Program-made: the position numbers and the translations under genes
Origin: Bacteroidota bacterium
GTDB taxonomy: Bacteria > Bacteroidota > Bacteroidia > Bacteroidales > JAADGE01
Reading direction: 5' to 3'
Assembly (NCBI GenBank): GCA_024277895.1
Contig: JAJRUH010000120.1
Coordinates: forward strand, 1-34,457
Length of the DNA stretch: 34,457 nucleotides
The notes under the pieces: generated by a model
The model's database searches: none
Told to the model about the DNA's origin: nothing
What the model saw: the letters and a program-made list of their open reading frames with translations, nothing else
Part shown: positions 24,399 through 31,704 of the stretch, piece after piece
Numbering within the stretch: the stretch's first letter is position 1
Layout: each line of letters starts with the position of its first letter

Positions 24399-25632
24399 TA
24401 ATGTAAGAAGAAAGTTTATGAATTTGCTCAGAACTTTTCCAAATTACATTAGCAGCAACTTCCCATTTTAAAGCCGAAATGCCGGGTCGGTTCCCGATAA
24501 TTCTGTATGCTTTATTTTGATAATAAATCTCAAGTCGTTCATTAACTTGCGGATTAATTGTTTGTAAATCGTTAAAATTCATTGATATCTTCTCATTTTT
24601 ATTAATATAATCAATAATTATTTTATCGGTATAAAGTTTTATGTCTGCTTTGCCGCTGTATATTAAATCTTTCTTATTTTCAGCTTCGATATAGACGGTT
24701 GATGCTTTGTCTTCAAAAATAATATCTTTAAAACCGATTGTTATTTTTTCGGATATAAATTTTACTAATTCTTGTTGTTCCCAATCAAACCAATTTTGAA
24801 TATTGTCAAAATATAGCTTTCCGAAACTTCTGCGTTTAAAAAAACCGTATTTATTAATATGAATATCATATCCGCAAGATTTGCAATAAAAATTATTTCC
24901 TTTAGCCGAAAAGGTATCAATGCTTTTACATTCCGGACACAAATAAAGTGTGTGATTGATGTATTCTGCCCGTTTCTGCGAATGTATTTTATTCATTACA
25001 ATACGTTGATTTTTAACTTCATTATATTGAAGTGTTTCTGTAAGTTTATCGAATATTTGTTTTTCGGAAAAATTTGAAACATCTTCTGATGTAAATAATA
25101 ATTTGTATTTAATTACAACTTTTGTCTTTCTGATTTTGTAAGCCCATCTCGGATTAAAGAGATTCATTCCTTGTAAAATCGGTACAATTACCGGAACTTT
25201 TAATAGTTTGATAAGTTTTGCAATTGAAGGGTCAATAGGCTGTGTGCTGCCCGACCAAGTTCTTGTTGCCTCAGCAAAAATTCCTACATTCTCGCCTTGT
25301 TTTATTACTGAAATTATATCACGAATAACTTTTGTATCACGAATACTTTTCTTTTTAGGAATAGTTCCCAAGCCGTTAAGGATATAGCGAATAACAGGGT
25401 TGCGAAATGCTGCATCGGAGGAAACAAAATGCGTGAACTTCGGCAGAAAATAACCTGTAATAAAGGGATCCCAATAACCGACATGATTTCCGAGAACTAA
25501 ATACGGAGCTTTCAGTTTTTTTACTCCTTCAGGCATATTTTTTTTAATACCGTAATATTTTATAAAAAAAGTAAAGACACTGTAAGTTATGAAACGAATA
25601 AATTTTGATGTGGAGTAATTTTTTTTCTTCAT
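24388..25632 (-). CDS. 1-acyl-glycerol-3-phosphate acyltransferase-like protein with zinc ribbon
   Basis: The protein has 414 residues. A PlsC-like domain occupies about 20-180: an N-terminal hydrophobic stretch, the catalytic NHVGYWDP (His50, Asp55), and FAEATRTWSG, a variant of the FPEGTRS motif with Ala for Gly. It probably transfers an acyl chain to a lysophospholipid or other lipid. The unusual C-terminal half has a four-Cys zinc ribbon (Cys232, 235, 250, 253) and a beta-rich tail of about 150 residues of unknown role. The final residues and TGA stop are read from the right end of the MITE-like element, so the original C-terminus may have been altered. Its ATG overlaps the aat stop by one base. 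Confidence 0.8.
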   Translation of the reverse strand: MKKKNYSTSKFIRFITYSVFTFFIKYYGIKKNMPEGVKKLKAPYLVLGNHVGYWDPFITGYFLPKFTHFVSSDAAFRNPVIRYILNGLGTIPKKKSIRDTKVIRDIISVIKQGENVGIFAEATRTWSGSTQPIDPSIAKLIKLLKVPVIVPILQGMNLFNPRWAYKIRKTKVVIKYKLLFTSEDVSNFSEKQIFDKLTETLQYNEVKNQRIVMNKIHSQKRAEYINHTLYLCPECKSIDTFSAKGNNFYCKSCGYDIHINKYGFFKRRSFGKLYFDNIQNWFDWEQQELVKFISEKITIGFKDIIFEDKASTVYIEAENKKDLIYSGKADIKLYTDKIIIDYINKNEKISMNFNDLQTINPQVNERLEIYYQNKAYRIIGNRPGISALKWEVAANVIWKSSEQIHKLSSYIRAC

Positions 25633-26270
25633 TAAGTATATTTTTTTAAAAATAACAAAAATTCATTAAGAGGAATGTGTTCGGCACCCAGACTTTCTAA
25701 ATATGAAGTATGAACTTGTGCATCAATAAGTTTTAAATCAATGTTTTCGATTAAAAAGGCAAGAGCAATTTTTGAAGTGTTTGATTCCTTGCTGAACATA
25801 GACTCCCCGAAAAATACTTTGCCGAGTTTTATGCCGTACAATCCTCCCGCAAGTTCGTTATTTTTGTTATAAACTTCAACAGAAACGGCAAATTCGAGTT
25901 TGTGTAATTGTATGTATGCTTTTTCCATATCATCGGTAATCCAAGTACCTTCTTCCTCTTTTCGTTTTATGTTTTTGCAGTTTTTTATAACTTTTTCAAA
26001 ATCTTGGTTTATGGTGCAGGTATAAATCTTCTTGTTTATCAGAAGTCTTAAACTTTTTGATTTTTTGAAGTTTTCGGGAAACAGAACAAAACGCGGGTCG
26101 GGAGCGTGCCAAATTATCGGCTCACTTTCATTATACCAAGGGAAAATGCCGTTTTTATATGCAAAAATTAAACGCTCGGGCGATAAATCTCCTCCCACGG
26201 CAAGAACTCCGTTTTCCGCAAGGGAAGGATGAGGGAACATTATTTCATCATTAAGTTCAAAAACAGGCAT
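25632..26270 (-). CDS. aat: Leucyl/phenylalanyl-tRNA--protein transferase
   Basis: The protein has 212 residues, the family size. Diagnostic stretches are FPHPSLAENGVLAVGGDLSP, GIFPWYNESEPIIWHAPDPR, GTWITDDMEKAYIQLH, GGLYGIKLGKVFFGESMFS and DAQVHTSYLESLGAEHIP. It adds Leu or Phe from aminoacyl-tRNA to N-terminal Arg or Lys of proteins, marking them for ClpS/ClpAP degradation, in the cytosol. It sits between the GH18 gene (one base apart) and the acyltransferase gene (TAATG overlap), so the three are co-transcribed. Confidence 0.97.
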   Translation of the reverse strand: MPVFELNDEIMFPHPSLAENGVLAVGGDLSPERLIFAYKNGIFPWYNESEPIIWHAPDPRFVLFPENFKKSKSLRLLINKKIYTCTINQDFEKVIKNCKNIKRKEEEGTWITDDMEKAYIQLHKLEFAVSVEVYNKNNELAGGLYGIKLGKVFFGESMFSKESNTSKIALAFLIENIDLKLIDAQVHTSYLESLGAEHIPLNEFLLFLKKYT

Positions 26271-26271
26271 T

Positions 26272-28005
26272 TTAATTTTGAATTATAATTTTTTGAACGG
26301 AAACAGTGTTTTTTACCTGTATCTTCATAAAATATATTCCCGGAGAAAAGTTTTTAATACTAATTTCGGAAATGTTTTGTTTTATTAAAAGTAAATTTCC
26401 TTTGATGTCATACATCATAATTTTATTTGCCGTTTCCGATAAAAAGATAAAATCAGTTGCGGGATTAGGATATATTTCAATATTGTTTTCTGAATTATTT
26501 TCAATACTTACAGGGTTGCAATTCCAAACGGCTGTCCAACCGCTTCTTACGGTTGCACCGTCGGAATGAAATTTCAGAGTCAAAGCGTTTCCGCTTGCTT
26601 CAACATAATCGGGGCTTGCTGTGCCTGAGTATCCGCCTATTAATTGAGCATCTGTATTGTATCCGTCATAAATCCACAAAGAATCATATCCGGCTTCTAA
26701 TTCAAATGAGCTGAAACTTAATGACAGTAAAGAAACATTGTCCGGTGCGATTGTAAAATAATAATCTTCATGGTTGTAATGATTTCTGTCAGGACCTCCC
26801 ATATCGTAAATCGTGTAATTGCTCGGAGTTATTGTACAGTTTGAAAATCTGTCGCGAATTAAATCCCACATTTCGGAATAACCGTCGTCATAACCTAAAG
26901 CCCAAATTGCTATTCCTGCTAAATCTTGATGTTGAATGACATCATATTTGTATTTCATTGTTTCTTTCGTATCAACCCAAGCCTGATGCCAATTTCCTCC
27001 GGAATAATATGTGTAGTAACTGCACATACTGTTTTCGTTCAGTTTTATTGCGTCATAATATCCTGATGAGTTATTTTTAATTGTTTTAATTGTTTTTGAT
27101 GTTCCGTTTAACAGGGTTGAAGAAGGCACATTTTCGCTTTCCGTTTTCCATTCGTATCCGTAATACGGAACACCGCAAAGTAATTTTTCTTTCGGAATTC
27201 CGGCATATAAATAAGTGATTATTGATTTTGAAAGATTATAATCAAAGGTATTCATTGTATAAAGTTGACCGGTAGGACCTGCAATATTGCTCCCCGGCCA
27301 ATAATAATCATAAGCCATTATAATAAAAAGGTCAATATAATCTCTCAGCAACGGGATATTATAAATATTATGCCAATCAACGGCAGGCATAGCAATACTA
27401 ACTTGCGAGCCGGGAATATTTGTGTGAAATTGATCGGCAAGATTTATCAGAAAATTATTAAATTGTACGGCTTCACTGTCCGGAATGAGTTCAAAATCAA
27501 TATTTACACCGTCGGCATTTCTGTATTCGACCAAAGAGAGTAAATTGTCAATCAGGTTTTGTTGTGCCGAAGCATTTGCAAAAAATGCAGCATGATTATC
27601 AAAAAGCGTAACGCATAAATTTACTCTGACATTATTCGCTTGTGCAGAATCAATAACAGCAGCAGTTTTCCAGTTGTGTGTATTAACAGAATCGCCTGTG
27701 AGATAATCAACTTCATATGAAAAAAAAGATAAATCTGATAATAAGTTCCAGTGATAATTCAAGTATGAATTTCCTGACCAATAAGGATACCAGCCGAAAA
27801 CTAATTTCTGTAAATTACATTTATCTTTACCGACAGGTAATATTGATTTAATTTCGGTGAGTTTTTTATATTCTTTAGGGGAAAAAGTTGCCAAAGAATC
27901 ATAATATTCTTTTTGCTCTTTATGCGCCGAGTGTCTTACATTTTTTTGCGAAAAGATATTAGCTGAAATAAATATCACTAAAATTGTTATTATATTAAAT
28001 TTCAT
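26272..28005 (-). CDS. Secreted GH18 glycosidase with CUB domain and T9SS sorting tail
   Basis: The protein has 577 residues. A signal peptide (1-19, ending IFSQ) precedes a GH18 domain (about 68-390) that begins VFGWYPYWSG. Its active site DGVNIDFE (165-172) has proton donor Glu172 and Asp170; the middle Asp of the usual DGxDxDxE is Asn168, as in YaaH-like GH18 proteins. A CUB-like domain (about 393-500, YDSLWIYDGYN) follows, then a type A T9SS C-terminal sorting domain (about 508-577, IEIYPNPATDFI and SPGIYFMKI). It should be exported through T9SS and act on chitin, peptidoglycan or a related N-acetylglucosamine polymer; the substrate is not certain. The host should therefore encode T9SS. 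Confidence 0.92.
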   Translation of the reverse strand: MKFNIITILVIFISANIFSQKNVRHSAHKEQKEYYDSLATFSPKEYKKLTEIKSILPVGKDKCNLQKLVFGWYPYWSGNSYLNYHWNLLSDLSFFSYEVDYLTGDSVNTHNWKTAAVIDSAQANNVRVNLCVTLFDNHAAFFANASAQQNLIDNLLSLVEYRNADGVNIDFELIPDSEAVQFNNFLINLADQFHTNIPGSQVSIAMPAVDWHNIYNIPLLRDYIDLFIIMAYDYYWPGSNIAGPTGQLYTMNTFDYNLSKSIITYLYAGIPKEKLLCGVPYYGYEWKTESENVPSSTLLNGTSKTIKTIKNNSSGYYDAIKLNENSMCSYYTYYSGGNWHQAWVDTKETMKYKYDVIQHQDLAGIAIWALGYDDGYSEMWDLIRDRFSNCTITPSNYTIYDMGGPDRNHYNHEDYYFTIAPDNVSLLSLSFSSFELEAGYDSLWIYDGYNTDAQLIGGYSGTASPDYVEASGNALTLKFHSDGATVRSGWTAVWNCNPVSIENNSENNIEIYPNPATDFIFLSETANKIMMYDIKGNLLLIKQNISEISIKNFSPGIYFMKIQVKNTVSVQKIIIQN

Positions 28006-28033
28006 TATTTTTTGTTCAAATAATTATTTTTAC

Positions 28034-28069
28034 GACGTTTTGAAGTCCTGGCGGACGTTCAAAAGTCAT
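28034..28069. repeat. Palindromic repeat between the ppx and GH18 genes
   Basis: GACGTTTTGAAGTCC and GGACGTTCAAAAGTC flank TGGC and pair as a bulged stem (GAC, TTTTGAA, GTCC). Outer TACG/CGTA bases extend it. The G+C-richer centre differs from the surroundings, and there is no U-run for termination on the minus strand. It is probably a dispersed repeat. Confidence 0.5.
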
Positions 28070-28131
28070 TTTAAAACGTAAAGGTATTGCTTATACTAAT
28101 AAATTTGTTTTCTTAAAAGTACAATTATCAA

Positions 28132-29013
28132 TTATATAAAATCGTCTTCATAAAGTTGTCTTATTATACCGTCAGCAAGTCCTGTTTTGGGAACATAAAT
28201 TGTGTTAATTTTTGCGGTTTCTAAAATTTTGATGTAAACTTCTAATGCCGGAATAATAACATCTGCTCTGTCGGCTCTGAAAAAATATTTAAGCATACGT
28301 TCATCAATGTTTAAAGGATTAAGTTCATTGTATAGATTTTTAAGGAAAATTAAAGGAACTGATTTGTTGCCGAATATTTTACTTATTCTGTTAATATTAC
28401 CTCCGGTTCCTATTAAATTGATATTAATATGATTTTTTAGTAATTTCTTCATATCTTTTTCAAACCGGGAATATTCGTTACTGTCAAATTTTCTTTCTAA
28501 TATCCTGACAGTTCCTATTTTATATGAATCTGACCAAAATAATTTTTCTCCTTTAAAAAGTGATAACTGTAAACTGCCGCCGCCTAAATCGGCAGAAAGG
28601 TAGGTGTTTCCGGGTGTAAGATGGTATTTATTAGTTTCAAAAATAAGATTTGCTTCTTCCTTAATATCAATAATATTAATACAGATACCGGTTAATTTAT
28701 TAATTTCTTTTATTACTGTTTCTCCGTTTTTTGCATCTCTTACGGCGGAAGTGGCACAAGCTCTGAATTGTTTTACATTATAGAAATCTAATAATCTTCG
28801 GTAGATTGTTATTGCATCAATAAAGTCCTGTTTTTTCGGTTGTTTTATTTTGCCGTATTCAAAAACGTCAGCACCCAATCTTACAGGCATCCGTACATAC
28901 AATCTTTTTTTTAAAACGGCTTTATCATAACTCTCTCCGGGCAATACATCCTTTATAATTAAACGCGTTGCATTTGATCCGATATCTATTCCGGCATATC
29001 TTTTTATTCTCAT
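28132..29013 (-). CDS. ppx: Exopolyphosphatase / pppGpp phosphatase family protein
   Basis: The protein has 293 residues, the short single-domain form common in Bacteroidota, lacking the C-terminal HD part of the E. coli enzyme. The actin-like ATPase motifs are clear: GIDIGSNATRLII (about 8-20), ACATSAVRDAKNG, IKEEANLIFET, ADLGGGSLQLSLF and LIGTGGNINRI. It would hydrolyse polyphosphate or pppGpp; which one cannot be told. A well-formed promoter lies just upstream (29038-29068) and the start is ATG. Confidence 0.92.
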   Translation of the reverse strand: MRIKRYAGIDIGSNATRLIIKDVLPGESYDKAVLKKRLYVRMPVRLGADVFEYGKIKQPKKQDFIDAITIYRRLLDFYNVKQFRACATSAVRDAKNGETVIKEINKLTGICINIIDIKEEANLIFETNKYHLTPGNTYLSADLGGGSLQLSLFKGEKLFWSDSYKIGTVRILERKFDSNEYSRFEKDMKKLLKNHININLIGTGGNINRISKIFGNKSVPLIFLKNLYNELNPLNIDERMLKYFFRADRADVIIPALEVYIKILETAKINTIYVPKTGLADGIIRQLYEDDFI

Positions 29014-29037
29014 TAATTTTGTTTCTCTTTAATTTTA

Positions 29038-29068
29038 CAAATATACATTCCCGTTCGGATATATCAAA
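29038..29068 (-). promoter_or_regulatory. Promoter of ppx, Bacteroidota type
   Basis: On the minus strand, TTTG (29068-29065), a 19-base spacer and TATATTTG (29045-29038) match the TTTG-N19-TAnnTTTG consensus exactly. The start codon is 25 bases downstream of the -7 box. Confidence 0.75.
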
Positions 29069-29133
29069 ATATGAAGTTTATGAAAAAAAACTCATTTATT
29101 ATGAAAAAAAACTTTTATGTGTAATTATTTTAT

Positions 29134-29141
29134 TAATTTTG
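29134..29141 (+). promoter_or_regulatory. Probable -7 box of the tRNA-Arg gene
   Basis: TAATTTTG matches TAnnTTTG and lies 14 bases before the mature tRNA 5' end. A clear -33 box is not seen. Confidence 0.5.
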
Positions 29142-29155
29142 CAGTCCGAATAAGC

Positions 29156-29229
29156 GGACCCGTAGCATAATTGGATAGTGCACCTGACTACGGATCAGGA
29201 GGTTGGGGATTCGAATTCCTCCGGGTTCA
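29156..29229 (+). tRNA. tRNA-Arg (anticodon ACG)
   Basis: The cloverleaf was folded by hand. The acceptor stem GGACCCG pairs with CGGGTTC (29222-29228) with one G-T. The anticodon stem CCTGA/TCAGG encloses loop CTACGGA, giving anticodon ACG (Arg, CGN codons; the first A is normally modified to inosine). The T arm is GGGGA-TTCGAAT-TCCTC, and the discriminator is A29229. CCA is not encoded. It is preceded by a -7 box and followed by a terminator. Confidence 0.93.
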
Positions 29230-29243
29230 CATTTGAAAACAGA

Positions 29244-29270
29244 AGCTCTGCAGAAATGCGGGGCTTTTTT
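29244..29270 (+). terminator. Rho-independent terminator of the tRNA-Arg gene
   Basis: AGCTCTGC, loop AGAAAT and GCGGGGCT form an 8-bp stem with two G-T pairs, followed by six T, 14 bases after the tRNA. Confidence 0.75.
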
Positions 29271-29295
29271 ATTTGTGTGTATTACTATTTTAATT

Positions 29296-29655
29296 TCATT
29301 TATTTGAATCTTTATTTTCCGTCATTTTACTTTCTTCATACTCAATTTTAAAATACAAATCAAAATCCGGTATTGATTTATTAATCAATTCTATTCTTAA
29401 TTCATTATAAAATCTTTCTTTTGTTGACTTGCCGATTGTAAGTAATTATGTCTTTATCAGTGTATTAAGATTAAATATCGGTTGAGTTTGATTTATATCT
29501 TTCGACAAATAAACAGGTAATTTTACAATTCTTTCATCCGTGAAATCTTTATGTTCATAAACAATATATCGTAATTGTATTTTTAAATAAAAATTTGAAA
29601 TAATTTCTTGTAATTTTAATTTAAACGATTTCCCGTCTAAAGAATAAACCGATAG
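29296..29655 (-). pseudogene. Broken gene of unknown function, 5'-truncated, with an in-frame TAA
   Basis: Read on the minus strand from 29655 there is a protein-like frame of 120 codons with normal local codon use. It begins LSVYSLDGKSFKLKLQEIIS, continues through VKLPVYLSKDINQTQPIFNL and IELINKSIPDFDLYFKIEYE, and ends at a TGA at 29298-29296. A TAA at 29448-29446 interrupts it with no frame change, and the only in-frame Met is close to the end. The 5' side runs into an IS256-like terminus at 29665-29694, so the gene was probably cut by that element. The family is not recognised. Confidence 0.45.
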
Positions 29656-29664
29656 TCTGATAAT

Positions 29665-29694
29665 GCGACACTATCCCGTAAAGTGTGTAAAGTC
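29665..29694. mobile_element. IS256-like terminal inverted repeat remnant
   Basis: The segment GACACTATCCCGTAAAGTGT, continuing GTAAAGTC, resembles the ends of IS256/Mutator-type elements (GACTTTACACACTTT... GATAGTGTC in the other sense). No transposase lies next to it and the partner end was not found, so this would be a solo scar. It marks the 5' break of the pseudogene at 29296-29655. The rest of the gene-free stretch 29695-29830 shows no CRISPR repeats and no gene. Confidence 0.4.
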
Positions 29695-29830
29695 GGATTT
29701 TTAATCAGCTTTTTTTACGGTTTAATTCTGTCTGTAAATATAGTCATCAAATTGATTTAAAATAATCCTCCGATTTCTAACCGGCTGTATTCGGTTTTTA
29801 CTGATTGTACCGAATAGTTCCGTTTTTTTG

Positions 29831-30169
29831 TTAAAAAATTTCTAATTGTTTAGGAGCTTTCTCAAGCGGAATGTCTTTTTTGCCCCAAAAATTAATGATA
29901 TTGCCGTATTGTTTATCCGTAACAGGAAGAATATTAACATGACCGAGTTCCGGGATGGCTTTTTCTACACGTTTTATGTGTACATTCATACTTTCACGGC
30001 TTGCACAATGTCGCACGTAAACGGAATATTGCATCATTGAAAAACCGTCATCCAATAAAGATTTACGAAACCCGGAAGCTCGGCGTCTTTCCTTTTTCGT
30101 TGTTGTCGGTAAATCAAAAAATACAAATAACCACATAATTCTGTAAGCATTTAATCGGGTTTGACGCAT
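29831..30169 (-). CDS. cas2: CRISPR-associated endonuclease Cas2 (type II-C-like)
   Basis: The protein has 112 residues. LNAYRIMWLFVFFDLPTTTK with the catalytic-site Asp, the SVYVRHCASRE strand and LPVTDKQYGNIINFWGKK match the Cas2 of Bacteroidota type II-C systems, including the C-terminal PKQLEIF tail. With Cas1 it forms the spacer-integration complex. The gene looks intact. It is separated from cas1 by 74 bases that hold a palindromic repeat, whereas type II cas1 and cas2 usually abut. No CRISPR array follows it. Confidence 0.9.
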   Translation of the reverse strand: MRQTRLNAYRIMWLFVFFDLPTTTKKERRRASGFRKSLLDDGFSMMQYSVYVRHCASRESMNVHIKRVEKAIPELGHVNILPVTDKQYGNIINFWGKKDIPLEKAPKQLEIF

Positions 30170-30200
30170 TATACCGTTGCTTGTTGTATGTTTTTTACCT

Positions 30201-30225
30201 CTGACAAGGGTTAAAACCCTGACAG
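30201..30225. repeat. Palindromic repeat between cas1 and cas2
   Basis: CTGACAAGGGTT and AACCCTGACAG form an inverted repeat (one bulged base) around AA. CTGTCAGGGTT-type palindromes are widely dispersed in Bacteroidota (recalled knowledge). It separates cas1 from cas2 and could terminate or stabilise the transcript. Confidence 0.55.
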
Positions 30226-30243
30226 ATGGGTATTTTGTTAAGT

Positions 30244-31131
30244 TTATTTCAAAACAGGATATGATATTTTCTTTTTATCTCCTTTATAACATTTTACTAA
30301 AGATGCTGTAGTTATACTTAAACCTACTGAAAGCGGTCGTGTTACTTTTTCAAATTGAATATCGACAGTCAGAATATCCATTAATTCAAATTTTATTTCT
30401 TTTGATAAATCTTTATAATCCGGAAATTTAGCAAAAGTTTCTTTTACGATTCTGTCTGCAAACGGGCGATATGGTTCCATTAAGTCATCTGCCAAACGAT
30501 AAGCATTATATTTGTTTCTGTGATGAATGCCCAAAGCCGGAAGCAGACCTGAACCTACTATAGCTTTTGCCGTTGCGGAACGTAATATTGTATAACAGAA
30601 ATTTAACATTGAATTTGGCTGTTTGCCGTTTCTGTGTCGAATAAAATTATCAAATAATTTATTCCAATATATACGAGCTGCATGAGACTCTCTGTTTGTT
30701 GTATCTCCGCTTTTTACATGCTTTTAAATTTCTCTTAAAGCTTCTCCGTTTTTATTAAAATAATCTAAAACTTCGGCTTGATTTCTGATTTTTGCTTTTA
30801 TAGTTTGTTGCCATAAACTTTTTTTTAAAGATTCTGTTGCCTTTATCTGATAATCTGCATGCATACCGTGTAAATGATGCGATTCAAAATTAATCATCAT
30901 AGAAGCAGGCATATGTTTATCATCACAAAAAATAACAGCCGTATTATTTTCGGAGAATAATTGCATCACTGAATGAGTATAAGTAATTTGTTTATTATCA
31001 AAAATAACATAACCTATATCTTCAGCTGTTATCATTTGCTCTTTATCAATCATCTTATCTTTAACAAAGAGCTGTTTGTTTTTTACAAAAAGATGGTAAG
31101 GGTTTACGAAGAAAAGAGTTCTTTTTAGCAT
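30244..31131 (-). pseudogene. cas1: Cas1 integrase (type II-C-like) interrupted by an in-frame TAA
   Basis: The frame from the ATG at 31131 runs MLKRTLFFVNPYHLFVKNKQ through SVMQLFSENNTAVIFCDDKH and ESHHLHGMHADYQ to ALREI (135 residues), then a TAA at 30726-30724. The same frame then continues KHVKSGDTTNRESHAARIYW (catalytic Glu about 148), MLNFCYTILRSATAKAIVGS, GIHHRNKYNAYRLADDLMEP (His203/204 and an acidic residue) and ends at 30244. The whole is 295 codons plus stop, the usual type II Cas1 size. Type II-C homologues read straight through this point. All catalytic residues lie after the stop, so the fragment from 31131 cannot integrate spacers; a restart at 30609 would lack Glu148. Single-base decay or a sequence error. 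Confidence 0.88.
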
Positions 31132-31132
31132 A

Positions 31133-31163
31133 ATGTTGATTTCTAACTATTTAAAATCAACAT
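31133..31163. repeat. Perfect hairpin immediately upstream of cas1
   Basis: ATGTTGATTT (31133-31142) and AAATCAACAT (31154-31163) form a perfect 10-bp inverted repeat with an 11-base AT-rich loop, one base before the cas1 ATG. It would sit in the cas1 leader. Its role is unknown. Confidence 0.6.
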
Positions 31164-31202
31164 AAATTATGCCGCCTTTTTAAAAAATAACTATATTTTT
31201 TT

Positions 31203-31285
31203 GTTACTGTGTTCAATACGTCAAAGATACAAAATGAACTTAGCGGAGCAATCTCACGAACAAAGTGAGTAAAGTAATTCACAAC
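31203..31285 (-). repeat. Degenerate type II-C CRISPR repeat or tracr anti-repeat, split by an insert
   Basis: Read on the minus strand, the segment begins GTTGTGAATTACTTT and ends TTTTGTATCTTTGACGTATT followed by GAACACAGTAAC. These two parts look like the beginning and end of the 46-49-nt CRISPR repeats of Bacteroidota type II-C loci, in which GTTGTGA, TGTATCTTTGA and ACAGTAAC-like parts recur (recalled knowledge). A 34-base insert (31239-31272), containing CTCAC/GTGAG arms, separates them. Only one unit is present and no spacers are flanked by a second copy, so it is not an array. It may be a leftover repeat, or the anti-repeat of a tracrRNA read on the plus strand. Confidence 0.5.
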
Positions 31286-31623
31286 TTAAATATGAAAATA
31301 GCTGCAAAAAGAAAAGCAACTTTAAGACTTAACAAAATTAATTCACTTGCAACACAAGAGGAAAAACAGGTTATCAAACAAAAACTGTTAAAGTTTCAAA
31401 ATTAAGCAGAAAAACCGCACTTAAAAGAGCCGGTAAAAAATGCCGGGCTTTAAACAGAAAAAGTGAAAATACGATAAATCAGAGTTTGAAAAGCATTAAA
31501 TATACTTGCCGAAATCGGAACACTGCCGGCAGACAAATACAAAACTCCTATTTGAAAAGGCAAAAATATTGAACCGGTAAGAACCGGCACACATTCCGAC
31601 CTTTTTAAAAAAAACATATACCG
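31286..31623. other. Gene-free stretch between the CRISPR-like repeat and the ndk terminator
   Basis: No recognisable gene is present. A 37-codon very basic frame starts at ATG 31292 and stops at 31405. The -1 frame after about 31380 continues as another Lys/Arg-rich frame to 31572, so a frameshifted small basic protein is possible but unsupported. A hairpin, AAAGAGCCGG with CCGGGCTTT, lies at about 31424-31451. In type II-C loci cas9 or tracrRNA would be expected here; no Cas9 motif is visible in any frame. Confidence 0.4.
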
Positions 31624-31650
31624 AAAAACCCGCAAAAAGCGAGTTTTTTT
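31624..31650. terminator. Bidirectional Rho-independent terminator
   Basis: AAAAACCCGC, loop AAAAA and GCGAGTTTTT form a stem with one mismatch, with A and T runs on both sides. It can end ndk transcripts on the minus strand and any plus-strand transcript from the CRISPR-like region. Confidence 0.65.
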
Positions 31651-31704
31651 GTTTTCGTAAAATTTAGGGCTTGAAAATTTTAATTGATTTTCAGAAAATA
31701 TTTT

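Noticed and set aside
27484-27510. GH18 catalytic motif with Asn in place of the middle Asp, suggesting an inactive enzyme
   Set aside because: Asn occurs at this place in YaaH-like GH18 proteins, and the proton donor Glu172 and Asp170 are present.
29230-29830. CRISPR array downstream of cas2
   Set aside because: No regularly spaced repeat was found in this stretch or elsewhere in the window; only the single split unit at 31203-31285 resembles a repeat.
17577-31131. TAA read as a sense codon in this organism
   Set aside because: Many intact genes here (for example the TonB receptor, the acyl-CoA ligase and ndk) end in TAA exactly where their families end.
31286-31623. Cas9 remnant upstream of cas1
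   Set aside because: No RuvC or HNH motif is visible in any frame, and the stretch is far too short.
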